Assembly: GCA_028705905.1 (NCBI GenBank)
Contig: JAQWCP010000050.1
Coordinates: 1-8,199 of the forward strand
Origin: Oscillospiraceae bacterium
GTDB lineage: Bacteria > Bacillota > Clostridia > Oscillospirales > Oscillospiraceae
Length of the DNA: 8,199 bases
Reading direction: 5' to 3'
The notes below the pieces were generated by a model. The model ran no database searches. It was not told where the DNA came from and was given only the letters and a program-made list of their open reading frames with translations. The translations under genes were made by a program, and so were the position numbers. This document shows positions 1 to 5,532 of this stretch, piece after piece; position 1 is the first letter of the stretch, and the number at the start of each line of letters is the position of its first letter.

Positions 1-125
1 CGAGGGCACATGGAACGACGCCTCCGGACAAATCAAAACGGTGGTCAATAATGTGGTATTCCCAGCCATCGACCTGATCCTTGCCGTATTCTTCTTCGCC
101 AAGCTTGGCATGGCGTACTTTGATT
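1..125 (+). CDS. Conjugation-module small membrane protein, exon 1 (5' part lies outside the window)
   Basis: Read from base 2, this gives 41 codons beginning EGTWNDASGQIK and ending GMAYFD, plus the first base (T125) of a split codon. Visible residues about 18-40 form a hydrophobic segment (around LILAVFFFAKLG), probably a transmembrane helix. The text resembles, from memory, a DUF3852-like family of small membrane proteins in clostridial conjugative elements, next to mating-pore genes; I am only fairly sure of that family name. Its function is unknown to me. The frame does not end at 125: a group II intron begins at 126 and coding resumes at 2646. If unspliced, translation would run nine codons into the intron (CAPVKAL is the end) and stop at 148-150. 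The start codon and any signal peptide are outside the window. Confidence 0.75.
110..125 (+). other. IBS1 and IBS2: intron-binding sites in the 5' exon
   Basis: IBS1 is TTTGATT at 119-125, directly before the intron, and pairs with EBS1 at 409-415. IBS2 is probably ATGGC at 110-114, possibly ATGGCG at 110-115. These bases define the target the intron needs for splicing and for retrohoming, and they also encode part of the host membrane protein. Confidence 0.7.
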
Positions 126-376
126 GTGCGCCCGTAAAGGCACTGTAATAATTCTGGACTTTGCAATCCAGCGGGTAAAAGCTCATTTGCCCGTCATCAA
201 CCGGTTTACCTGAGAGGGAAACCTCATAGGGGAAAATAGCATTCCGGTAAACTCATAAGTTGGGCAGTTGTCAGCTCACGACTGAATGGGAAGATGAAAA
301 AGATGATATGAGGATAAAAGCTATACTGCCTGAAGCGCAGTCCAAGAGGTTTATGTAGGAACTTTGGCGAAAGACA

Positions 377-381
377 GCTAT
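377..381 (+). other. EBS2 candidate
   Basis: GCTAT in the loop of the hairpin at about 365-387 can pair with ATGGC at 110-114 (5 bp, one G·U). This matches the position of EBS2 in Ll.LtrB as I remember it. An alternative is CGCCAT at 382-387, a perfect 6-bp complement of ATGGCG 110-115, but those bases also form the hairpin stem. I prefer the loop. Confidence 0.4.
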
Positions 382-408
382 CGCCATATCGCACAGCCAC
401 AATTTATT

Positions 409-415
409 AATCGAG
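409..415 (+). other. EBS1 (exon-binding site 1) with delta at 408
   Basis: AATCGAG pairs over 7 bp with IBS1 TTTGATT (119-125), using G·U wobbles at two positions. It lies in the loop (402-419) of a hairpin closed by CCACA 397-401 and TGTGG 420-424, itself inside a GCACA 391-395 / TGTGC 434-438 stem, where IIA introns carry EBS1. The base just 5' (T408, delta) pairs with A2646, the first base of the proposed 3' exon. Confidence 0.75.
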
Positions 416-704
416 AATATGTGGGCGAGCTTTTGTGCGGCTCAACTCCGTATGGAGATAAAGGACGAAAACGCTATCCGACAATCATCTACGCTATTAT
501 TACTTTGCTAAACGGGGATTGCCTAACCCGAAACGCCGAGCAATCGGCTATGTGTAATGCCCTTGTGGTGATAAATTTCAAGGCTTTGCCGAGAAAGATG
601 ACACTGAATATTCGGTACGGCAACGGAGCCGCCGTAGTAGTCCGAGTGCGGTAACGCCGCATACATGGCGAAGGGCGGCAGCTTGTTATCTTAACAACAG
701 AGAA

Positions 705-711
705 AGGAAGG
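705..711 (+). promoter_or_regulatory. Ribosome binding site of the intron-encoded protein
   Basis: AGGAAGG lies 13 nt before the ATG at 725. The spacing is long, but an in-frame TGA at 716-718 excludes any earlier start. An LtrA-like protein should begin about here, roughly 22 residues before the FERLYRNLY region. Confidence 0.55.
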
Positions 712-724
712 TGTTTGATACATC

Positions 725-2542
725 ATGAGAAGTCCAATCAATTTGTTAAGCAGTTTACAAATCCACAGCAGTGACAGGTCGTATACCTTTGAACGGCTCT
801 ATCGTAATCTGTACAACCGTGAGCTGTTTGCGCTGGCTTACCAAAATATCTATGCCAGCCAAGGAAATATGACAAAAGGCACAGATGGAAAAAACATCGA
901 CGCAATGAGCCTAAATCGCATTGACGGCATTATTGCGAGTCTAAAGGACGAGAGCTATCAGCCACAACCATCAAGAAGAACCTATATCCCAAAGAAGAAC
1001 GGAAAAATGCGCCCACTGGGTATTCCGTCGTTTGACGACAAGCTGGTACAGGAATGTGTGCGGCTTCTACTGGAAGCAGTCTATGAGGGCGGCTTTGCGA
1101 AAACTTCGCATGGCTTCCGCCCCAATCATAGCTGTCATACAGCGCTTAGTCAGGCGCAAGTCTGTTTCACTGGCGTAAAGTGGTTTGTTGAGGGAGATAT
1201 TAAAGGCTTCTTTGACAATATCAATCACGAAGTTATGGTGAATATCTTAGCGGAGCGTATCAAGGACGAGCGTTTTCTGCGTCTTATTCGCAAATTCCTC
1301 CGTGCAGGTTATCTGGAGGACTGGCAGTATCACAACACTTACAGCGGCACGCCGCAGGGTGGTATCGTCAGCCCCATTCTTGCCAACATCTATCTGGACA
1401 AGCTGGATAAATTTATGGAGGAACTGAAAAAGCGGTTTGACAAGGGAACGGTGCGTGCAGTCTACCCCGAAAGCTACGAGTTGGAGAAAAAGCGTGGAGT
1501 GCTTGCAAAAAAATTGCGCAATGCACATTCAGAAGAAGAAAAAGGCAAGCTTATAGCAAAAATCCGTGAGCTTGACAGCAAAAGGCTGACAATGCCTTAC
1601 TCTGACCCGTTTGATACCAGTTTTAGGCGGCTCCAATATGTCCGATATGCCGATGATTTTCTCGTTGGCGTAATTGGAAGCAAAGAGGACGCAATCGCCA
1701 TCAAGGAACAGATAAAAGTGTTTGTTGCCGACACGCTCCGCTTGGAACTGTCTGACGAAAAAACACTGATAACCCATTCTGAGAAAAAGGCGAGGTTTTT
1801 GGGGTATGACATTTTCGTTCGCCGCTCTACTGCAACTAAGAGAGATAAAACAGGGCGGCTTTGCCGTCACCTCAGCGGTACGGTGTGCTTGGAAATGCCA
1901 CAGGAGCTAATGCGTAAAAAGCTGCTGGAATACGGTGCTATGACCATTGAAAAAACGGTATATGGCAAAGACAACTGGAAAGCGAAATCCCGATACCACC
2001 TCAAGGATAACGACGACCTCGAAATTCTTGACCAGTATAACAGCGAAATTCGGGGTTTCCGCAATTACTACCGTATTGCTAATAATGCGGCTCATGCAAG
2101 CTCTTTTGGCTATATCATGCAGTACAGCATGTTCAAGACCTTTGCGACAAAGTATCGCACCAGCATGAGCAAAATGATTTCCAGACTTCGTATCGGTAAA
2201 GATTTTGGAGTACACTTCACTGACAAAAAAGGAAAGACAAAAACACGGCTGTTTTACAATGACGGCTTTGCAAGAAAGCCAGTACAAAAGACCGCCGCCG
2301 TTGATGCAATCCCCAGCACAGTGAAATATTCCAGCAAAACCAGTTTGATGGATAGGCTGTCCGCAGGGCAATGCGAGCTTTGCGGCAAAACTGATTGTGA
2401 GATTGAAATTCACCACATCAGAAAGCTCAAAGACCTGAAAGGTGTCAACTACTGGGAGCGCTTTATGATTGCGAGAAATCGCAAAACGCTGGCGCTCTGC
2501 GTAGACTGTCACAAAAAATTGCATAGTGGAAAACTGAATTAA
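725..2542 (+). CDS. ltrA: Group II intron-encoded reverse transcriptase/maturase with HNH endonuclease
   Basis: The 605-residue protein binds its own intron RNA, helps it splice, nicks the target DNA and copies the intron by target-primed reverse transcription. In order: an N-terminal RT-0 region and fingers (about 20-130, with KKNGKMRPLGIP at 91-101); palm motifs with catalytic D158 (in EGDIKG) and YADD at 308-311; the TPQGG motif at 209-213; the thumb/maturase X domain (about 370-530, with YNSEIRGFRNYY at 438-449); and a C-terminal HNH zinc endonuclease with C550/C553, H563-H564 and C592/C595-H596. The length matches the family (LtrA is about 600). All catalytic residues I can check are present, with no frameshift, so it looks active. 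The gene lies in domain IV of its intron, and transcription presumably comes from the split host gene. The symbol is given by family, not by proven orthology. Confidence 0.95.
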   Translation: MRSPINLLSSLQIHSSDRSYTFERLYRNLYNRELFALAYQNIYASQGNMTKGTDGKNIDAMSLNRIDGIIASLKDESYQPQPSRRTYIPKKNGKMRPLGIPSFDDKLVQECVRLLLEAVYEGGFAKTSHGFRPNHSCHTALSQAQVCFTGVKWFVEGDIKGFFDNINHEVMVNILAERIKDERFLRLIRKFLRAGYLEDWQYHNTYSGTPQGGIVSPILANIYLDKLDKFMEELKKRFDKGTVRAVYPESYELEKKRGVLAKKLRNAHSEEEKGKLIAKIRELDSKRLTMPYSDPFDTSFRRLQYVRYADDFLVGVIGSKEDAIAIKEQIKVFVADTLRLELSDEKTLITHSEKKARFLGYDIFVRRSTATKRDKTGRLCRHLSGTVCLEMPQELMRKKLLEYGAMTIEKTVYGKDNWKAKSRYHLKDNDDLEILDQYNSEIRGFRNYYRIANNAAHASSFGYIMQYSMFKTFATKYRTSMSKMISRLRIGKDFGVHFTDKKGKTKTRLFYNDGFARKPVQKTAAVDAIPSTVKYSSKTSLMDRLSAGQCELCGKTDCEIEIHHIRKLKDLKGVNYWERFMIARNRKTLALCVDCHKKLHSGKLN

Positions 2543-2550
2543 CAAGTGGC

Positions 2551-2584
2551 GAGCCGTATACATCGAGAGGTGTAAGTACGGTTC
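2551..2584 (+). ncRNA. Group II intron domain V (catalytic hairpin)
   Basis: This 34-nt hairpin has the standard build: a 9-bp lower stem (2551-2559 with 2576-2584), a two-base AA bulge at 2574-2575, a 5-bp upper stem (ACATC with GGTGT) and a GAGA tetraloop at 2565-2568. The catalytic triad AGC is at 2552-2554. It starts 8 nt after the stop codon of the intron ORF. Confidence 0.96.
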
Positions 2585-2587
2585 TGA

Positions 2588-2645
2588 GGCGAGTGTTTGG
2601 AAACCTACCGCAGAAATGCGGCAAGGCGCTGGGCACTTAGCCACC
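2588..2645 (+). ncRNA. Group II intron domain VI and 3' splice site
   Basis: The basal stem pairs GGC 2588-2590 with GCC 2640-2642 and GAGTG 2591-2595 with CACTT 2634-2638. It leaves A2639 unpaired as the probable branch-point adenosine. An inner CCGCA/TGCGG hairpin lies at 2608-2621. With the intron ending at 2645 the branch A is at -7, the position I recall for Ll.LtrB; with an end at 2644 it would be at -6. Confidence 0.8.
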
Positions 2646-2752
2646 ATAGAAAACATGGCCAATTTGAGTGGAGCGCCCCGGCAATTTTGTTTGCCTGTTT
2701 GGTGTTCACGCTGACCGCGCCGACTTATATTTGGACTATATTGGGCCTATAA
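2646..2752 (+). CDS. Conjugation-module small membrane protein, exon 2
   Basis: T125 joined to A2646-T2647 makes a TAT codon (Tyr). Reading continues as RKHGQFEW, then a hydrophobic segment (around AILFACLVFTLTAPTYIW), ending in ILGL and TAA at 2750-2752. The joined product shows 76 residues in the window with two probable transmembrane segments linked by a short charged loop; the intron is inserted in the codon at the start of that loop. FDYRKHGQFEW across the junction matches my memory of uninterrupted homologues, which supports splicing at 125/2646. Exon 2 has no start of its own, so the protein depends on splicing. Confidence 0.8.
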
Positions 2753-2758
2753 CAAGCA

Positions 2759-2793
2759 AAGGCACTGTACTAAATCAAATAGTACAGTGCCTT
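2759..2793. terminator. Bidirectional intrinsic terminator candidate
   Basis: A perfect 14-bp inverted repeat (2759-2772 and 2780-2793, starting AAGGCACTGTACTA) encloses a 7-nt loop. It lies between two convergent units: the spliced conjugation gene stops at 2752 and the kinase stops at 2847. On the minus strand the hairpin is followed by a broken T-rich run (TTTGCTTGTT). On the plus strand only TT then ATTGCAT follows, so it should work better for the kinase operon. Confidence 0.75.
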
Positions 2794-2846
2794 ATTGCAT
2801 AATTAGCAAAATTTTGTTGTGAAACCAATTACCGACAGAAGGTGTT

Positions 2847-4136
2847 TCATAATGTGATTGAAAATGTTGTGCCATGTGCCGGACTGCTTTGGACAGAAAC
2901 ACTGCCTTTATAATAGTCTATGATTTCCTTTGCCATCGCTAACCCTAAACCAAAACTACCATCATATTTTCTGGAACTGTCAACCTTATAGAAACGGTCG
3001 AATACATGGGGCAAAGCATCCGGGGGAATGATTGTTCCTGTATTGGAAATTAAAAATAAAATATGATTGCGTTGTTTTTTAAGCGTGATATCAATGGAGC
3101 CAGTTTCGTCGCAGTATTTTATGGCATTATCGAGTAGTATCCTAACAACCCGAGTAATTTTTTCTTGACTTGCTTTTAACAGAACTTGGTTTTCTATATT
3201 CTGTGTAAGCATGATGTTCTTTTCGTAAATTAAAGCTTCCATAGAAATAATTTCATCGTTTACAGCACTGCTTAAATTAAACTCTATCATCTCATCATCA
3301 TGAAATGTGGATTTCAATTTTGTGAAGTCTAAAAGATTTTGAATCAGGCTTGACATCCTGTCGGTTTCCTTTTCAATGTTTGCAGACCATTTCCTCACTT
3401 CTTCCGGGTTTTGAATACTTTGAAGCAACGCTTCGTTATTGGCGGAGATAATAGCGGTAGGAGTTTTTAACTCATGAGATGCATCGGCAACAAACCGTTC
3501 CTGCTTCTCCCATGCCTGCCGAATAGGCTTAATGGAACGATTGGCGAAAAAGATGCTGACCAGCAATATCACTGCAAGCAAAGAAACTCCGCTGATACAA
3601 AATACAAGCAGCAGTGTGCTGAGTATTTTTTCAGAATCTGTGATGTCCACGAAAGTAATCTGCGAAATTTCAGAATCTTGGGGCGCAACCTCTTGTATCA
3701 CAGATGAGTTATTTTCTTCACCTATGATAACGGTATTTCCTGAAAACCATGGCGTTTTCCGATAGATAAATTTTCTTTCCCCAACTGTTACCTTGCCGTT
3801 ATCCGAGCTTTGTATTTGAGCTACAAGCTTTTTCGCATATTCGGTTGAAATCGGCAGCATATTGCCTTGATTTTGTAAGGTGCTATGGGAATCTACTAAT
3901 ACAGAAAAAGATAAGGAGGTAATTTGCTCATTGTTTCCGTAAAACTCTCCGCCTTGGGCAGCTACAGAACCTTGTCCAAGCTGTCCTGAGGATACTGCCA
4001 GATTCAGCTTTGCTTGATTGTCCTTCTGGACAGTATAAGAAACCGTGAGATAAACCGCAGTAAAGGCAAGCAGCATGACAAGAGAGATAATAATCACATT
4101 CAACCGTATGAAATCATTTCGAAGCTTTTTGAACAT
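2847..4136 (-). CDS. Membrane sensor histidine kinase
   Basis: The 429-residue protein is the sensor of a two-component system and phosphorylates the adjacent regulator. It has a transmembrane helix at about 12-36, an extracellular region at about 37-170 with no fold I recognise, a second helix at about 171-198 and a short linker. HisKA follows with H221 in the DASHELKTP box. The HATPase domain has the N box (LLDNAIKY, N337), a G1-like motif NTG at 365-367 where Asp is more usual, FDRFYKVD at 379-386 and GLGLAMAK at 396-403. I see no full-length HAMP domain, and the length is ordinary for the class. The ATG at 4136 lies 4 nt after the regulator's stop, and its ribosome binding site (AAGGAAGGA) lies in the last codons of that gene, so the two are translationally coupled. 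The Asn in G1 occurs in other kinases and is not by itself a defect. The ligand is unknown; the linked exporter suggests a peptide, antimicrobial or envelope signal. Confidence 0.93.
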   Translation of the reverse strand: MFKKLRNDFIRLNVIIISLVMLLAFTAVYLTVSYTVQKDNQAKLNLAVSSGQLGQGSVAAQGGEFYGNNEQITSLSFSVLVDSHSTLQNQGNMLPISTEYAKKLVAQIQSSDNGKVTVGERKFIYRKTPWFSGNTVIIGEENNSSVIQEVAPQDSEISQITFVDITDSEKILSTLLLVFCISGVSLLAVILLVSIFFANRSIKPIRQAWEKQERFVADASHELKTPTAIISANNEALLQSIQNPEEVRKWSANIEKETDRMSSLIQNLLDFTKLKSTFHDDEMIEFNLSSAVNDEIISMEALIYEKNIMLTQNIENQVLLKASQEKITRVVRILLDNAIKYCDETGSIDITLKKQRNHILFLISNTGTIIPPDALPHVFDRFYKVDSSRKYDGSFGLGLAMAKEIIDYYKGSVSVQSSPAHGTTFSITL

Positions 4137-4140
4137 GGTA

Positions 4141-4842
4141 TTATCCTTCCTTATCTGATGTGGTCAACGAATATCCCACGCCACGCACCGTATTGATGAT
4201 TGCCTTGGAATTGGCAGCTTTTAGTTTTTTGCGTAAGAATGAAATATATACCTCAACATTATGATCCTCCACATCAGAGTCATACCCCCATAATTTTTCA
4301 ATTACAGTGTTTTTGGATACGCTGATATTGCGGTTTGCAATCAGCAGCTCCATTAACTGACTTTCCTTGAGCGTGAGTTGAAAATTCTTTGATGGGGTAT
4401 ACAGCATCAGGGTATGCGGATTCAGCTCGATATCTCCATATATCAGATTGGAGTTTGGAACCGCTTCCTTGTTTCGCCTGGTAAGCGCTCGGATTCGTGC
4501 AAGAAGTTCATCTGATTTAAAAGGCTTTGTCAGATAATCGTCCGCACCGCTGTCAAGCCCGTTAACCTTGTCTTTGGTTGCATCTCTGGCCGTAAGGAGG
4601 ATGACCGGTGTACCAATATCATTTGTTCGTATCTCACGCAACACGGTAATCCCATCCATTTTGGGAAGATTGATATCCAAAATAATGACATCATAAAGAG
4701 CTGTCAGTGCAAAATCTCTGCCTTCCTCTCCGTCACAGCAGGTATCGACAGAGTAATTGTTTTTTTGTAGAATTTCCTTTAGCGCCTCTGCCATCGCTTT
4801 TTCATCTTCTACCAATAATAATTTCAAATTCATTCCTCCCAA
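4141..4842 (-). CDS. OmpR/PhoB-family response regulator
   Basis: This is a DNA-binding transcription factor activated by phosphorylation from the downstream kinase. The receiver domain (about 1-118, numbered from the ATG at 4833) has acidic residues D10-E11, phospho-acceptor D53 (IILDINLP), T81 and K103 (LTKPF). A winged-helix domain (about 125-228) has the LTLKESQLMELL stretch and ends with NTVRGVGY. Start choice: an ATG at 4833 gives the typical MNLKLLLVEDE beginning, but GGGAGGA abuts it with a gap too short for normal initiation. A TTG at 4842 adds three residues and has a weak GGGGAAG site 7 nt upstream. I use 4842 as the outer limit; protein identity is unaffected. It lies 53 nt after the secreted-protein gene, and that gap holds a strong hairpin. 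Likely targets, by inference, are this operon's own promoters. Confidence 0.93.
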   Translation of the reverse strand: MGGMNLKLLLVEDEKAMAEALKEILQKNNYSVDTCCDGEEGRDFALTALYDVIILDINLPKMDGITVLREIRTNDIGTPVILLTARDATKDKVNGLDSGADDYLTKPFKSDELLARIRALTRRNKEAVPNSNLIYGDIELNPHTLMLYTPSKNFQLTLKESQLMELLIANRNISVSKNTVIEKLWGYDSDVEDHNVEVYISFLRKKLKAANSKAIINTVRGVGYSLTTSDKEG

Positions 4843-4848
4843 CGCAGA

Positions 4849-4882
4849 ACTTCCCCAAGGGTAAAAGCACCCCTGAGGAAGT
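4849..4882 (-). promoter_or_regulatory. Intergenic RNA hairpin before the response regulator (attenuator or processing site)
   Basis: Two 14-base arms (4849-4862 and 4869-4882) enclose a 6-nt loop. In minus-strand RNA all 14 pairs form, two of them G·U; on the plus strand these would be C·A mismatches. The structure therefore fits RNA made in the operon direction. No T-tract follows, so it is not a classic terminator. The arm nearest the regulator contains GGGGAAG (4850-4856), the possible ribosome binding site for the TTG start. It could set the ratio of secreted protein to regulator by partial termination, mRNA stabilisation or start-site masking; which one is inference. Confidence 0.6.
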
Positions 4883-4895
4883 AGGCAAACCTCTT

Positions 4896-5420
4896 TTATT
4901 TTGCAGGCACTTCAAAGCTGTTGTTTTCGCTCCATGTTTTTCCACCATCGATGGAAGAAAAAAGCTTGCCGTTTTCCTGCTTCAAATCTACACGGCCTTG
5001 TCCAATCATTTCTCCGCCTTCAGAAAGAGAATCGGTAATGATAACTTCGGAATCATCAGGCACTGCATTACCATTATTGTCAAAAGAACCGCTGGTATAC
5101 TCAGTGCCGTCTTTAAACCCAATGGTTTCTTCAAGGTTTTCGCTCCATGTAGCGCCGTCGTCAGAAGAACTATAAAGCTTTCCATCCTCTTCTTTTAGCA
5201 TAACGGTACCTTGACCAATCATTTCGCCAACGTCTTCCGGAAGGGTATCCGTAACCATAACCTCGCCGTCGTCTTCAATGGCGCTGCCATCAAAAGCCAC
5301 GGAGCCGCCTTTTGCCTCTACATTTTCTAAATTGCCTGTAGCTGCGAATACGCTTACCGTTCCGATTGAAAGTACGAGAGCTGCACATGCTACCGATGTA
5401 ATCATTTTTTTCTTTGTCAT
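4896..5420 (-). CDS. Small secreted protein with two Asp-box (BNR-like) repeats
   Basis: The 174-residue product begins at the ATG at 5420, which has a strong GGAGG site (5429-5433) 8 nt upstream. The frame stays open to 5579, but that extension overlaps the ABC gene and would bury the signal sequence. Residues 1-26 (MTKKK, then a hydrophobic stretch ending SVFA) form a signal peptide with probable cleavage near VFA-ATG. The mature part is acidic and consists of two diverged copies of one unit (about 38-95 and 110-166), each with a TDTL/TDSL stretch, GEMIGQG and an S-x-D-x-G-x-T-W Asp box (SSDDGATW 85-92; SIDGGKTW 156-163). Asp boxes are known from beta-propeller proteins such as sialidases. 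Two copies cannot make a propeller and I see no catalytic site, so enzyme activity is unlikely. It sits between the exporter and the two-component genes. A binding or signal-modulating role outside the membrane is inference. Confidence 0.85.
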   Translation of the reverse strand: MTKKKMITSVACAALVLSIGTVSVFAATGNLENVEAKGGSVAFDGSAIEDDGEVMVTDTLPEDVGEMIGQGTVMLKEEDGKLYSSSDDGATWSENLEETIGFKDGTEYTSGSFDNNGNAVPDDSEVIITDSLSEGGEMIGQGRVDLKQENGKLFSSIDGGKTWSENNSFEVPAK

Positions 5421-5428
5421 AATAATGA

Positions 5429-5433
5429 CCTCC
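5429..5433 (-). promoter_or_regulatory. Ribosome binding site that fixes the secreted-protein start
   Basis: GGAGG in ATGGAGGTC, with 8 nt to the ATG at 5420. This decides for a 174-residue secreted protein instead of the longer open frame. Confidence 0.85.
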
Positions 5434-5468
5434 ATTTGATTTTTGTTAAGCCTTGAGCTTACAAACGA

Positions 5469-5517
5469 ATTATAGCGTTCAAAGTTTAAATCCACCTCAA
5501 ATGAAGTTTCGTAAGTT
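5469..5517 (-). promoter_or_regulatory. Candidate internal promoter with upstream AACTT repeats
   Basis: On the minus strand a perfect TATAAT (5474-5469) lies about 50 nt before the secreted-protein ATG. No good TTGACA is found at normal spacing; the closest, TTGAGG (5500-5495), is 20 nt away. Upstream, AACTT occurs at 5517-5513 and 5508-5504 (9-nt period), and again at 5486-5482. Direct repeats near a poor -35 element suit activation by an OmpR-type regulator. The 112-nt gap between the ABC gene and this one, unlike the tight joins elsewhere, also favours a separate promoter. Confidence 0.4.
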
Positions 5518-5532
5518 GCGAGTGCCACATTT

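Larger units (their letters stand above)
126..724 (+). ncRNA. Group II intron ribozyme domains I-III and start of domain IV
   Basis: These 599 bases contain no gene I believe in; they are the structural RNA core. Visible helices include CCCG 131-134 with CGGG about 30 bases later, enclosing a CTGGA/TCCAG hairpin. A TGGCGA/TCGCCA hairpin lies at about 365-387, and a two-tier hairpin at 391-438 (GCACA with TGTGC, then CCACA with TGTGG) carries EBS1 in its loop. Domain III and the base of domain IV lie at about 600-700. The small open frame across 364-654 is a chance frame with no ribosome binding site. Confidence 0.8.
126..2645 (+). mobile_element. Complete group II intron, LtrB-like (IIA / mitochondrial-like type), 2520 nt
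   Basis: This is a self-splicing ribozyme and retroelement that moves by retrohoming with its encoded protein. The 5' end is GTGCGCCC at 126-133, the canonical group II start. Domains I-III fill 126 to about 700, domain IV holds the ORF at 725-2542, domain V is 2551-2584, and domain VI is about 2588-2642 with a bulged A at 2639. Several stretches before the ORF (around 615-680, for example GTAGTAGTC followed by ATGGCGAAGGG) match my memory of the lactococcal Ll.LtrB intron at the same place, so I assign the IIA/mitochondrial-like class. The 5' boundary is firm. The 3' boundary at 2645 rests on the restored host frame, a delta pairing and branch-point spacing. It gives an unusual CC terminus where AY is usual; the alternative, 2644, breaks the host frame. 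Both RNA and protein parts look intact, so the intron could be active. Confidence 0.93.

Noticed and set aside
364..654. 96-codon open frame in the intron's 5' region
   Set aside because: It begins with a TTG in structured ribozyme RNA, has no ribosome binding site, resembles no protein, and covers EBS1 and EBS2.
1907..2662. Minus-strand open frame (251 codons) across the intron ORF and domain V
   Set aside because: It is antisense to conserved maturase/HNH codons and to domains V-VI, and no family is recognisable.
2815..2850. Second hairpin at the end of the kinase gene (TGAAAC with GTTTCA)
   Set aside because: Only about 6 bp with a long loop and a bulge, and it overlaps the stop codon; the 14-bp repeat at 2759-2793 is far more convincing.
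5385..5420. Lipobox in the secreted protein (Cys12 in SVACAA)
   Set aside because: The Cys lies inside the hydrophobic core, too near the N-terminus and without the residue pattern of a lipobox; ordinary signal-peptide cleavage fits better.
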